Assembly (NCBI RefSeq): GCF_032878955.1
Contig: NZ_CP043839.1
Location: 4,774,001 to 4,838,000 of the forward strand
Length of the DNA stretch: 64,000 nucleotides
Direction: 5' to 3'
From: Butyricimonas paravirosa
Lineage (GTDB): Bacteria; Bacteroidota; Bacteroidia; Bacteroidales; Marinifilaceae
Part shown: positions 41,180-49,390 of the stretch, piece by piece
How the letters are laid out: each line of letters opens with the position of its first letter
Position numbering within the stretch: the stretch's first letter is position 1
Notes under the pieces: model-generated
Seen by the model: the letters and a program-made list of their open reading frames with translations, nothing else
Database searches by the model: none
Told to the model about the DNA's origin: nothing
Made by a program: the position numbers and the translations under genes

Positions 41180-43123
41180 TTACTTTTGTTTGGATGGGGC
41201 CGTGTCGGGTGTTTCCGGTTGAATTTCGATGATCTTTCCTTTCTCCCGGATATATTCGTACAAGGCCTTGTAAAACGGATGGGAGGTGAGCGTGGTGGCG
41301 TCTCCCAGAATAATGAGTTTCATGCGGGCTCGGGTGATGGCCACGTTCATTCGGCGCAGGTCATTCAGGAATCCGATGTTTCCCTCGCTGTTGGCCCGTA
41401 CGAGACTGATTAGGATAACATCCCGTTCTTGGCCTTGGAATCCGTCCACGGTGTGAATCGTGATGAGTTTCCGCAAGGGGATAAAGAAGCGGTTCCGTTT
41501 GATGATTTGCCGGATATATTGTACTTGCACCCGGTAAGGGGATATCAACCCGAAATCGATTCTTTCATCCAGCACTCGTTCGATACCGATTTTCTCGATA
41601 TATTCTTGTAATTGTTTTACCAACAATTCGGCTTCCGGCTTGTTGATTCGTCCATACGTTTCGTTAACACAATCTTCCGAGAACTCGCAGAGGGCCGTGT
41701 CGAACCATTCGATGGGAGTGTCGTATTCGAGAATATTACGGTGTCGTACTTCCGGAGATGCCTGCAAACGGCCTTTGTAGAACCATTTCGAGGGAAAGTA
41801 CATGATGTCTTCGTGCATCCGGTACTGTGTTTCGAGCATGGAAACAGTTTCGGGTTTACGCTGGATAATCTTTTGGAGTAGCGTACGATCCAACCCACCT
41901 TTCGCAGCTTCGTAACATTTGATGGTGGGAGGTAACTGGCAGTGGTCCCCGGCAAGTATTACCCGGTAGGCCTTGGATATGGCAATCCAGCAAGCAGCCT
42001 CTAAAGCTTGTGCGGCCTCGTCGATAAACAAGGTGGAGAACATTTTCCCGTTTAATTGTTTATTGGCGGAACCGACCAGCGTACAAGCAATCACGCGGGC
42101 CTCCCCGAAGAGTTGGGCATCAATCTTGATTTCCAATTTGATGGCTTGGTCCCGTAAATCATGCAGCATCCGGCGGGCAGATTCCCGTTTGGCTCCTTTC
42201 AAGCGTTTCAGCCGTCCGGAGAGTTCCCGGATGGATGCTCTCGCGGCTCGTAACGTGGGGTAGGCAGGGTGGGATTCGAATTTGCGTTCGTACGTGAATG
42301 ACAGCATCTTGTCGTTTACCCGTGTGGGGTTCCCGATTCGTAGTACATTGACTCCCCGGTCCAGTAACTTTTCGGCGATCCAGTCCACGGCTGTATTGCT
42401 TTGGGCGCAGACCATTACTTGATTCTCCCGTCGCAGAGTTTCGTAGACGGCCTCGACGAGTGTGGTTGTTTTTCCGGTTCCGGGAGGGCCGTGAACAACT
42501 GCAACCTCTTTGGCTGCCAGTACCCGGTTTACCGCTTGTTCCTGTGAATGGTTCAGCCACATCAAGTGAATCGGTTGAAGTTTTCGTTGTTCCATCATCT
42601 CGTTTCCCAGTATGACTTCTCGTAAGCGGGCAAGGCGGTTATTCTTGGCCTCCATGACTTCCGTTAGGGCAGAAAACATGGTTTTATAGGAGGTCCCGTC
42701 AAAGTAGAGTTGTACGCCCAGATCCGGGCATCCTTGAATATCCAAAAGGCTGTTGGAGTTGGGCAACACGACGAGCATCGTGTTTTCATGAACGTAACTG
42801 ATGGTTGCCGCGAAACTGGAATAACGCAAATCCCCCGTTTGGTTAAAACGGAAAAAGCAAACCGGACGACCGTATTCGAAATTATGATCCGTGTCGTCAT
42901 TCTCATCCCGTTTGATCTCGATGATGAGTTGGTTTAACGAGTTGTAGTAACTTTTATTCGCTGACACGGGATACCAGCAAACGCCTTGCTGAATCCGTTT
43001 AGGGATTCCTGCACGTTGTGTTTGTTGGTAGAATGTCTCTTTTTCAAACTCGAATTCCTCTTGCAACAGTTTGTATTGCCGCAGGAGATCAACCAGGGGG
43101 GAAGGTATTTGTTCGCTAGCCAT
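41180..43123 (-). CDS. Superfamily 1 (Upf1/IGHMBP2-like) helicase
   Basis: A 647-residue SF1B helicase. N-terminal: coiled coil and beta-barrel region; helicase motifs I VVHGPPGTGKTTTLVEA (about 205), Ia VCAQSNTAVDWI, II FIDEAAQALEA (DEAA), III AGDHCQLPPT, IV SMLETQYRMHE, V TVDGFQGQERDVILISLVRAN, VI NVAITRARMKLIILGD. This is the pattern of the IGHMBP2/Dna2/Upf1 group; 5'-3' activity on DNA or RNA is likely (family knowledge). It precedes the methionine aminopeptidase gene by 10 bases on the same strand (map is upstream), so they form an operon map-helicase. Confidence 0.93.
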   Translation of the reverse strand: MASEQIPSPLVDLLRQYKLLQEEFEFEKETFYQQTQRAGIPKRIQQGVCWYPVSANKSYYNSLNQLIIEIKRDENDDTDHNFEYGRPVCFFRFNQTGDLRYSSFAATISYVHENTMLVVLPNSNSLLDIQGCPDLGVQLYFDGTSYKTMFSALTEVMEAKNNRLARLREVILGNEMMEQRKLQPIHLMWLNHSQEQAVNRVLAAKEVAVVHGPPGTGKTTTLVEAVYETLRRENQVMVCAQSNTAVDWIAEKLLDRGVNVLRIGNPTRVNDKMLSFTYERKFESHPAYPTLRAARASIRELSGRLKRLKGAKRESARRMLHDLRDQAIKLEIKIDAQLFGEARVIACTLVGSANKQLNGKMFSTLFIDEAAQALEAACWIAISKAYRVILAGDHCQLPPTIKCYEAAKGGLDRTLLQKIIQRKPETVSMLETQYRMHEDIMYFPSKWFYKGRLQASPEVRHRNILEYDTPIEWFDTALCEFSEDCVNETYGRINKPEAELLVKQLQEYIEKIGIERVLDERIDFGLISPYRVQVQYIRQIIKRNRFFIPLRKLITIHTVDGFQGQERDVILISLVRANSEGNIGFLNDLRRMNVAITRARMKLIILGDATTLTSHPFYKALYEYIREKGKIIEIQPETPDTAPSKQK

Positions 43124-43133
43124 GTTAAACGGG

Positions 43134-43973
43134 TTACCAGGTTAATATTTCGTTCCCGGTTTCCGTGATTAATATGGTGTTTTCCCATTGAGCGGAAGGT
43201 TGTTCGTCTTCGGTAATAACCGTCCAATCATTATCTTCATCGATGAATATATCCCGTTCTCCCATGTTAATCATCGGTTCGATCGTGAAGATCATGCCCG
43301 GAACGAGCAGCATTCCCGTACCCCGTCTTCCCACGTGTTCCACTTCCGGAATCTCGTGGAATTTTAAGCCGACCCCGTGTCCACAGAATTCCCGGACAAC
43401 CGAGTACCCGTTACTTTCGGCATGTTCCTGGATCACGGCGCCCACGTCTCCGAGAAAACGCCAGGGTTGTGCGGCCTCGATGCCTTTTTCCAGACATTCT
43501 TTCGTGACACGTACCAGTTTTTGGCGATCTTCCGCAACTTCCCCGATCATGAACATACGGGATGCATCTGAAAAGTAACCGTTGTATATAGTGGAAACGT
43601 CAACATTGATAATGTCACCACTTCTTAAAATGATATTCTTGTCCGGTATTCCGTGACATACTTCTTCGTTAATGGAAGTACATACACTTTTGGGAAAACC
43701 CTCGTAATTCAACGGTGCGGGGATAGCCCCGTGTGCCACGGTGAAATCGTATACCAGCGTGTTAATATCCTCGGTTGACATTCCTTCTCGGATGTTAGCC
43801 GCCACGTGATCCAACACGGCCGTGTTGATTTTTGCACTTTCGCGGATGCCTTCTATCTGTTCTGCGTTCTTGATAATCTTTCGGGGGGGAACAATGTGAC
43901 CCTGACGACGATAGAGTTTGATTTTTTCCTCGATGGAGGATGCCGGTTTGTTTTCGTTTTTATTGAATAGCAT
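43134..43973 (-). CDS. map: Type I methionine aminopeptidase
   Basis: A 279-residue metallopeptidase removing the initiator methionine. The five metal ligands are in DIINVDVSTIYNGYFSDASR (two Asp), FCGHGVGLKFHEIPE (His), FTIEPMINMG (Glu) and the final WENTILITETG (Glu). The conserved NEEVCHGIPDKNII histidine is present. An N-terminal extension of about 25 residues (MLFNKNENKPASSIEEKIKL) precedes the peptidase core. It is probably cotranscribed with the helicase downstream. Confidence 0.96.
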   Translation of the reverse strand: MLFNKNENKPASSIEEKIKLYRRQGHIVPPRKIIKNAEQIEGIRESAKINTAVLDHVAANIREGMSTEDINTLVYDFTVAHGAIPAPLNYEGFPKSVCTSINEEVCHGIPDKNIILRSGDIINVDVSTIYNGYFSDASRMFMIGEVAEDRQKLVRVTKECLEKGIEAAQPWRFLGDVGAVIQEHAESNGYSVVREFCGHGVGLKFHEIPEVEHVGRRGTGMLLVPGMIFTIEPMINMGERDIFIDEDNDWTVITEDEQPSAQWENTILITETGNEILTW

Positions 43974-44033
43974 ATTGCTGTCTCCTTTTGTAATAAGGCA
44001 CTAAGGTAGTGTTTTTAGAGACAGGTTATTCCG

Positions 44034-44774
44034 TTATTTTGAAAATTGATAGTTACCGAGCTTGTCCACGGAGATGTTTAACTCCTTTAAATCCTTGATA
44101 AATAGATTATACCCTGTTTCGAGATTTTTCCAAAAATCTAATATGTTTGGATAGGCACGATAGGTTTCGCTGTAATTTTTATTCTTTTCGTCCGAGAATT
44201 TAAAGGGAAAGATGTACACGGGTATCTTTTCCTGGCCGGATTGACGGGCTTGTATGGCATAGATGTATATTTCCTTGATCTTATCGTCTGTCATGGGAAG
44301 ACAGCCCACCGTGACGCAATTTCCATGAATACAGATATTACCCCCGAGATGGGAGGCTTTGCTTTTCAGCTTATCTGAATGGTTCGGGTAATTGATCATC
44401 AAAGAGAGATGATAGTTACTCGTGGGATTAAAGTGGTTGATATGGTAGAAGCCTTCCGGGATTTGTAAGTCTCCTTGACGACGTTTTGGGCCGAGGGATC
44501 CGGAACGGGCACATATCTTATACGTTGTAACCTTTTTATACACCTTGTCTTCCCGTTTCTTGGCATAGATGTCCATGACACATTCTGTTTTATACGCCAT
44601 GATAAGAATATTCAGGTTGTCCAACGAAAGGTTGTGTTCTTTTAATCTTCGGGTCAGTAATGCCTCTTTTTCGTGGTAGGCGTTTCGTACCCGGGGATAT
44701 TTCTTTTGCTGGCTGACGAAGTCCGGTTCATTGCTAGCGATAACACATAACAAGGTGAGCAAGGCTATTTTCAT
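44034..44774 (-). CDS. L,D-transpeptidase (YkuD) family protein
   Basis: A 246-residue exported protein: signal peptide (about 1-15, LLTLLCVIAS) and a YkuD domain with the active site IHGNCVTVGCLPMTDDK (catalytic Cys, with upstream His). Other parts are ARSGSLGPKRRQGDLQIPEG and YHLSLMINYPNHSDKLKS. Such proteins cross-link peptidoglycan or attach lipoproteins to it. The gene stands alone. Confidence 0.9.
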   Translation of the reverse strand: MKIALLTLLCVIASNEPDFVSQQKKYPRVRNAYHEKEALLTRRLKEHNLSLDNLNILIMAYKTECVMDIYAKKREDKVYKKVTTYKICARSGSLGPKRRQGDLQIPEGFYHINHFNPTSNYHLSLMINYPNHSDKLKSKASHLGGNICIHGNCVTVGCLPMTDDKIKEIYIYAIQARQSGQEKIPVYIFPFKFSDEKNKNYSETYRAYPNILDFWKNLETGYNLFIKDLKELNISVDKLGNYQFSK

Positions 44775-44837
44775 GGGTCCGTATAATTAGGTTATTACAA
44801 ATAACGGTAAAATAAAGGGAAAAAACAAACGGGCATG

Positions 44838-44868
44838 AAAAAAGGCGTCCGGGAGGACCCCGAACACC
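44838..44868 (-). terminator. Intrinsic terminator after the coiled-coil lipoprotein gene
   Basis: On the minus strand GGTGTTCGGGG (44868-44858) pairs with the CCCGGACGCC arm (44853-44844, G-T pairs allowed), then TTTTTT (44843-44838). A TG-rich tract (44873-44902) separates it from the stop codon. Confidence 0.75.
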
Positions 44869-44911
44869 TTACCTGTGTGTGTTGTGTGTATATGAGTGTG
44901 TGAATCTTTCC

Positions 44912-45790
44912 TTATTCGTTGATCATCACTACCAAGTATTTTGTTTGTTTCCAGAATGCACTCGGGTTGTTAATCTTCAAAGTCTGCATACCGTCATCCC
45001 CGGTTTCCAACGCGTATGATTCGCTTGGGTGAACGGAAAGGATTTTTGCTTTCTTGGAGTTTAACGGGATGGATGTCAATTCACGCATATCGGCATCCAC
45101 GAATTTTGCATTTTGAGCTTGAGAAGAAACGATCGGCGGACAGAAGATTCCTTGTCTTGAGATCACGTTAGCTTCTTTTAGCCCCTTTCTGGAACCTAAC
45201 AGATAGTGGATCGTGTTGAGCGATTTGTCCTGACCGGAAATCATTTCCTTTTGTGCGGTCGATTCCTCCTGCAAATTGCTCACGTTTTGGTTTAGTTCTG
45301 CTATTTGTTGAGTCTTGATACCTAGTTCTTTTTCTTTGGCAGCCAAAATCTGGTTGATTTCATTGATCTTTTGATCTCTGATGGCTAACTCTTCGTTTAA
45401 CCCGGCGATTAATTTCTTGAATTCAGCGGATTGTCTTTTGTTAGTCCCTTCCAGTTTAGCAATTTTTTCTTTGTAACCGGCGATAGCGTCAGAAAGCGCT
45501 TGTACGTCATTTTTTAAAGCGGTAATCTGGCTTTTACTCTTGCTGTTTTTCGTGTCACTCTGTGATTCGATGGCCAGAATGTGTTCGGCCTCGCGGATAG
45601 ATTGCATTCCGGCGGAAATGTCATTCAGATCTGCTAAAAGTTTATCCATTTCGTCACTTTGTCCGTTGCTAACGGCTTGTAGAGAATCTGCTTTTGCTTG
45701 CAAAGCTTTATATTTTTGTGAACTTTCCACGCAACTTCCGAGGAAGGCGATGGAAAACAAACTGACTGCTAAAAAAATAAACGTTCTCAT
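44912..45790 (-). CDS. Coiled-coil lipoprotein, function unknown
   Basis: A 292-residue lipoprotein: signal with lipobox AFLGSC (Cys20). Residues of about 25-210 form a nearly continuous coiled coil with heptads of leucine, isoleucine and alanine (ITALKNDVQALSDAIAGYKE, EINQILAAKEKELGIKTQQI). A globular C-terminal domain of about 80 residues follows (GIFCPPIVSSQ, AKILSVHPSESYALETG, FWKQTKYLVVMINE). The C-terminal part resembles domains that ride on the outer-membrane inner face in Bacteroidales, but I do not recognise a named family. Confidence 0.75.
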   Translation of the reverse strand: MRTFIFLAVSLFSIAFLGSCVESSQKYKALQAKADSLQAVSNGQSDEMDKLLADLNDISAGMQSIREAEHILAIESQSDTKNSKSKSQITALKNDVQALSDAIAGYKEKIAKLEGTNKRQSAEFKKLIAGLNEELAIRDQKINEINQILAAKEKELGIKTQQIAELNQNVSNLQEESTAQKEMISGQDKSLNTIHYLLGSRKGLKEANVISRQGIFCPPIVSSQAQNAKFVDADMRELTSIPLNSKKAKILSVHPSESYALETGDDGMQTLKINNPSAFWKQTKYLVVMINE

Positions 45791-46055
45791 AGTTTTTTGT
45801 TTTGATGTTTTATTCTATGCCTAAATAAAGGCAAGGCCCGTGCCATTCGTGTGGTAAAATGATAACGTGTTGAAAAACAGTTTGTACGTGTATTTGTTCG
45901 AATCTCACAATTGTGGAAAATTTTGCCCCAGTTGTGGAATTTCTCCCCAAGTTACCTGTGGAAGGGACTTTTCTCCAAATGATGCCTGTGTTGGAGATGG
46001 TATGGTCGTCCCGGATTTTTTTAGTAGCTTTGCCTTGATACCAATAATCGAACTC
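45791..46055. other. Intergenic region with three spaced TGTGGAA motifs
   Basis: The 265 bases between the coiled-coil gene and the AraC gene contain three copies of TGTGGAA (45912-45918, 45933-45939 and 45957-45963), 21 and 24 bases apart, i.e. about two helical turns. They lie just before a TAGCTTTG box (46025-46032). They could be operator sites for the adjacent AraC regulator (inference). No gene is recognised. Confidence 0.4.
46025..46032 (+). promoter_or_regulatory. -7 box of the first AraC gene
   Basis: TAGCTTTG fits TAnnTTTG and lies 23 bases before the preferred ATG at 46056. Confidence 0.45.
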
Positions 46056-46865
46056 ATGTACCAAGAATATCCCCCTCATCCCGTGTTATCTCCTTATATA
46101 GACAAATATTGGGAGGTGAAAGGCTCACCGGAAATGGGTGAGAAGATGAAAATTTTGCCTGATGGTTGTACCGATTTCATTTTTAACTTGGATGATGCAC
46201 GTAACCTGGAGGATAAAAATCGGTTTGGTGTTGATCCTTTACACGGTTATTTCGTGGGAGCGATGAAGACTTACTCGGAGTTGTCGGTTTGTGCCGGATC
46301 ACTACACGTGATCGGGGTCAGATTCACTCCCTGCGGGTTGACTATTTTCACGAAAAAGCCTTTGGGGGAGTTGAGTGGGCAGAGACTTCATTTGAGGGAC
46401 GTGGGATTTCTTTTTCATGAAGAGTTCGCCTCTCTTTTAAGGGAGAAAAGTACGCTGGAGGAAAGGTTGCAAGTGATCGAAACTTTTCTGATATCTCGGT
46501 TAAAATATGCCGAAGAGGTTGACAAGCAAATCGTGTGGACAACCGGGGTGATCCGTCAGGCAGGGGGATTGTTGCCTGTTCGGGAGTTGATGAGTCGGGT
46601 GTGTATATGTCAACGTCATTTTGAACGTCGTTTTAAACATGCCACGGGTTACACGCCAAAAGAGTATAGCCGGGTCGTGAAATTTCGTCGGGCAATGGAT
46701 GTACTTCGTCAGGTTTCCGGGAATAACCTCTTTTCCGTGGCGGTTGATTGCGGGTATTATGATTCTTCTCACTTGGTGAAGGAGTTCAAGAAATTGTCGG
46801 GTAGTTCCCCGATGGTTTTCACGTCCTTGCCGGCAGATACTCCGATTACTTATTTGGGGGAATAA
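46056..46865 (+). CDS. AraC-family regulator with DUF6597-type N-domain
   Basis: About 269 residues. The N-terminal domain (MYQEYPPHPVLSPYIDKYWE, LPDGCTDFIFNLDD) is the type seen in regulators of the DUF6597 group. The C-terminal two-helix-turn-helix AraC domain spans about 165-262 (LPVRELMSRVCICQRHFERR, FKHATGYTPKEYSRVVKFRR, VAVDCGYYDSSHLVKEFKKL). I chose the ATG at 46056 because the longer frame from 45867 codes for a Cys-rich, non-conserved piece that coincides with repeats and the promoter. Ligand and targets are unknown. Confidence 0.9.
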   Translation: MYQEYPPHPVLSPYIDKYWEVKGSPEMGEKMKILPDGCTDFIFNLDDARNLEDKNRFGVDPLHGYFVGAMKTYSELSVCAGSLHVIGVRFTPCGLTIFTKKPLGELSGQRLHLRDVGFLFHEEFASLLREKSTLEERLQVIETFLISRLKYAEEVDKQIVWTTGVIRQAGGLLPVRELMSRVCICQRHFERRFKHATGYTPKEYSRVVKFRRAMDVLRQVSGNNLFSVAVDCGYYDSSHLVKEFKKLSGSSPMVFTSLPADTPITYLGE

Positions 46866-46903
46866 AAGTCGATTTTTTACAAAAGATTCTTTTCCCGGAA
46901 CTC

Positions 46904-46911
46904 TACTTTTG
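46904..46911 (+). promoter_or_regulatory. -7 box of the pyridoxamine-oxidase-fold gene
   Basis: TACTTTTG fits TAnnTTTG and lies 25 bases before the ATG at 46937. Confidence 0.45.
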
Positions 46912-46936
46912 TATTTATAATTAATAAAATGGATAT

Positions 46937-47344
46937 ATGGAAGAATTGAAACGAAAAGCGGAATTATTACTGGAGCAATGCGAAAGTGTGGTATTGACTT
47001 CTATTGACGAAAATGGTTTTCCTCGTCCTGTACCGATGTCAAAGGTGAAAGCAGAAGGGATAACTACAATCTGGTTTGCTACCGGAACGTATTCCGAGAA
47101 AACGGAACACTTTCGGGTGAATCCTAAAGCGGGAGTGTGTTTCCAGAAGGAGATTAACAGTGTCGTGTTGACCGGGTACATCGAGATTGTTACCGACGAG
47201 GCGGAAAAGAAAGCTTTGTGGCAGGATTGGTTTATCGAGCATTTCCCGGGCGGGGTGAACGACCCGACTTATTGTGTTTTGAAATTCACGGCAAAGCGGG
47301 CAACTTATTGGCTGGACTTTCAATTTGTGAAGGGGGAGGTGTAG
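46937..47344 (+). CDS. Pyridoxamine 5'-phosphate oxidase-fold protein
   Basis: A 135-residue protein of the split-barrel FMN-binding fold (general stress protein 26 type). Features are VVLTSIDENGFPRPVPMSKV, TIWFATGTYSEKTEHFRVNP, KAGVCFQKEINSVVLTGYIE and the end YCVLKFTAKRATYWLDFQF. Substrate is not known. It lies between two AraC regulators and has its own promoter. Confidence 0.9.
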   Translation: MEELKRKAELLLEQCESVVLTSIDENGFPRPVPMSKVKAEGITTIWFATGTYSEKTEHFRVNPKAGVCFQKEINSVVLTGYIEIVTDEAEKKALWQDWFIEHFPGGVNDPTYCVLKFTAKRATYWLDFQFVKGEV

Positions 47345-47400
47345 AGAACCTTACAAACTAATTTAGCAAGATCGGAAAAGTCTCTCCCAATTCAGGGTCT

Positions 47401-47408
47401 TACCTTTG
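47401..47408 (+). promoter_or_regulatory. -7 box of the second AraC gene
   Basis: TACCTTTG fits TAnnTTTG and lies 19 bases before the ATG at 47428. Confidence 0.45.
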
Positions 47409-47427
47409 TCTCGAAATACAAAAGAAT

Positions 47428-48285
47428 ATGGAACAGAAATTGACAACGAAAGAAGAGTACTTGAAAAGGATCAACGTGATCGTGGAATATATCAACAATC
47501 ATCTGGATGAGAATATCGATCTCGGGATGTTAGCCGAGATGTCCGGTTTTTCTCCCTGGCATTTCCACCGGATCGTGCGAGCCTTTCTGGGAGAGCCTGT
47601 CGGGGCTTTCATCACCCGGGTACGTGTCGAGACTGCAGCTCGCTTGTTACGCTATTCCGATTTGTCCGTGCAGGATATTGCTTATCGGGTCGGGTATGAC
47701 GTGCCTTCTTCTTTGTCGAAAAGTTTCAAGCAATTCTATGGTATTTCGCCGAATGGATACCGTAATAATAAAAATTACACGATAATGAAACCAGTAGAAG
47801 TAAGACCCGATTTGAAACTAGAATTTGAAGAACAGGTGTTGGCCCCGAAACAAGTGATTTACGTTTGGCTGACAGGTGCATATAACCAGTTGGATTATTG
47901 TGCCGCATGGCAAAAACTGTGGAATTACGTGCGGGAGGAAAATCTTTTTGCCCCGGATGTGGAGTTCCTCTGCGTGTACCATGATGATCCGAAAGTGACG
48001 GAACAGGATAAATTGCGCACGTCCGTGTGCCTCGTGTTACCCCGTGTCAGGAAACCGAAAGGAGAGGTGGGAGTAAAAGAAATTCCCGGCGGGAAATATG
48101 CGATCTTCCGTTACCAAGGACCGTATGAAAACCTTCATGCCGTTTACGATACGATTTATGCAAAATGGATTCCCGAGAAAGGGTATAAGCTGGGAGATAC
48201 CCCCGGTTTTGAAAAATATCTGAATCATCCGGATCATACAGCCCCGGAAAATCTGGTCACCGAGATTTGTATCCCGGTACAATAG
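47428..48285 (+). CDS. AraC-family regulator with GyrI-like effector domain
   Basis: A 285-residue regulator. The AraC DNA-binding domain is at the N-terminus (about 10-115; IVEYINNHLDENIDLGMLAE, MSGFSPWHFHRIVRAFLGEP, VQDIAYRVGYDVPSSLSKSF). The C-terminal half (about 120-285) is a GyrI/SOUL-type ligand-binding domain (VEVRPDLKLEFEEQVLAPKQ, VCLVLPRVRKPKGEVGVKEI, YGIPGGKYAIFRYQGPYENL-like). This is the architecture of Rob/SbmC-related multidrug-sensing regulators. A terminator follows. Confidence 0.93.
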   Translation: MEQKLTTKEEYLKRINVIVEYINNHLDENIDLGMLAEMSGFSPWHFHRIVRAFLGEPVGAFITRVRVETAARLLRYSDLSVQDIAYRVGYDVPSSLSKSFKQFYGISPNGYRNNKNYTIMKPVEVRPDLKLEFEEQVLAPKQVIYVWLTGAYNQLDYCAAWQKLWNYVREENLFAPDVEFLCVYHDDPKVTEQDKLRTSVCLVLPRVRKPKGEVGVKEIPGGKYAIFRYQGPYENLHAVYDTIYAKWIPEKGYKLGDTPGFEKYLNHPDHTAPENLVTEICIPVQ

Positions 48286-48310
48286 CGAGCGTGAATAAAA
48301 AATAGAATGC

Positions 48311-48352
48311 CCCCTCTCTATGTCCCGGCTATTGGGATTGGAGAGGGGTTTT
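48311..48352 (+). terminator. Intrinsic terminator after the second AraC gene
   Basis: CCCCTCTC (48311-48318) pairs with GAGAGGGG (48341-48348), with an inner TCCC/GGGA stem, then TTTTC. Confidence 0.75.
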
Positions 48353-48495
48353 CTATTATAGTTGTTTTCAAGCCCTTGATAAGTTGATTTCCTATTGATA
48401 GAATTTATTTCAAATTGTGTTATAATCTATTTGTGAGGTAATAGTCATTTTATTATAATCTTATATTTATATATTATCTTTTAAATGAATTAGCG

Positions 48496-48531
48496 TTGAA
48501 TTGGAGATGAATAGGAGTTGAATGGGAGTTG
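48496..48531. repeat. Short array with 11-bp period upstream of the sigma gene
   Basis: Three units TTGAATTGGAG, ATGAATAGGAG and TTGAATGGGAG, followed by a partial TTGA. The period is the same as in the array at 10984-11049, but the unit is different. Confidence 0.55.
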
Positions 48532-48642
48532 ATATAATATAAATATGATGAGATTAGATTGTAAGTAACATATTTTCATGGGAATAGGGCGTGAAAACTT
48601 GATTTCTTGTTTTGTAATGTTTTTTTATAAAAATATAGTTTC

Positions 48643-48650
48643 TATATTTG
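48643..48650 (+). promoter_or_regulatory. -7 box of the ECF sigma gene
   Basis: TATATTTG fits TAnnTTTG; the leader to the ATG at 48715 would be about 60 bases. Confidence 0.45.
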
Positions 48651-48714
48651 CTCCTAAGTCGTGAGCGATTTTTGTTCAGAATGAAAACAAAAAGGGCGTG
48701 AATGCTATTAATAT

Positions 48715-49272
48715 ATGGATAATGAACTATATACGGTGAAATGGTTAAATGAGAGTTATTCTGCTCATTTTGAAAGATTGTATAAGCAGATATACAGACG
48801 TTTATTCATTTTCGCCCGTAATTTTTTAATGGATGAGACTCTAGCTGATGATATTGTTCAAGAGGTTTTTCTGGGATTATGGAATAAGGGAAAAGATATG
48901 CGCAGTGATATCCCTTTAGAGCGCTATTTGTTTATATCGACCAGAAATTTATGCGTGGATTATCATCGTAAACTGAATATTGTGGATAAGTATCAGAAAC
49001 ATTTGATTGAGTCAGAGGCTATGGTATATTTTCCTTATAGTGAAGAAGAATCAGAGCGGGAACTTAAGATAAGAAAGCTTTTGGGAGAATTGCCGGATAT
49101 GCAGAGGCAGGTGTTGGAATTAAGTGTCATGGAGGGGTTGAAGTACAAGGAGGTGGCAGAACGTTTGAATATAGCGGAAGGTACGGTACATACGCATATC
49201 AAGCGTGCGTATAAGTATATCAAGAGTCATTTGATTTTTCTCCTTGCGTTCATACATTTGATGTTAAAATAG
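48715..49272 (+). CDS. ECF RNA polymerase sigma factor, SusC/FecR-linked type
   Basis: A 185-residue sigma-70 factor of the ECF group found in Bacteroidetes. Region 2 is FARNFLMDETLADDIVQEVF (about 38-57) and region 4 LPDMQRQVLELSVMEGLKYK, EVAERLNIAEGTVHTHIKRA (about 122-165). A hydrophobic C-terminal tail (FLLAFIHLMLK) is typical of this subgroup. It sits before a FecR-type anti-sigma gene and a SusC with an STN domain, the three elements of a trans-envelope signalling system. Such sigma factors are released when the outer-membrane transporter meets its substrate. Confidence 0.95.
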   Translation: MDNELYTVKWLNESYSAHFERLYKQIYRRLFIFARNFLMDETLADDIVQEVFLGLWNKGKDMRSDIPLERYLFISTRNLCVDYHRKLNIVDKYQKHLIESEAMVYFPYSEEESERELKIRKLLGELPDMQRQVLELSVMEGLKYKEVAERLNIAEGTVHTHIKRAYKYIKSHLIFLLAFIHLMLK

Positions 49273-49279
49273 AGATTTT

Positions 49280-49390
49280 ATGAAAAAAATATTGTTTTGT
49301 TGTACCCCGAAATGGAATCGAGTTCGTTTTCAACAACAGATGAACTATGTAAACTGGGTTAGTACCGGTTTGAGAGGAGGTGAATTATGA
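49280..49390 (+). CDS. 36-codon frame between sigma and anti-sigma genes
   Basis: A small frame starts with ATG at 49280 (7 bases after the sigma stop) and encodes MKKILFCCTPKWNRVRFQQQ followed by NYVNWVSTGLRGGEL-type residues. Its TGA stop overlaps the ATG of the FecR gene in an ATGA arrangement (49387-49390), the usual sign of translational coupling. It has a basic start and two adjacent cysteines but no recognised domain. It may be a real small protein, a leader peptide that delivers ribosomes to fecR, or chance. No homologue could be checked. Confidence 0.4.
   Translation: MKKILFCCTPKWNRVRFQQQMNYVNWVSTGLRGGEL

Larger units (their letters stand above)
48286..48714. other. Intergenic region upstream of the ECF sigma gene
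   Basis: The 429 bases contain a terminator (48311-48351), very AT-rich sequence, an 11-bp-period array (48496-48531), and a TATATTTG box (48643-48650) about 65 bases before the sigma gene. No other gene or structure is recognised. Confidence 0.6.

Noticed and set aside
44873..44902. TG-rich tract as microsatellite switch
   Set aside because: It lies in the 3' UTR between stop codon and terminator, is short and interrupted, and would not change any frame.
45867..46055. Cys-rich N-terminal extension of the first AraC protein
   Set aside because: It coincides with spaced direct repeats and the promoter box, and the family begins at MYQEYPP (46056).
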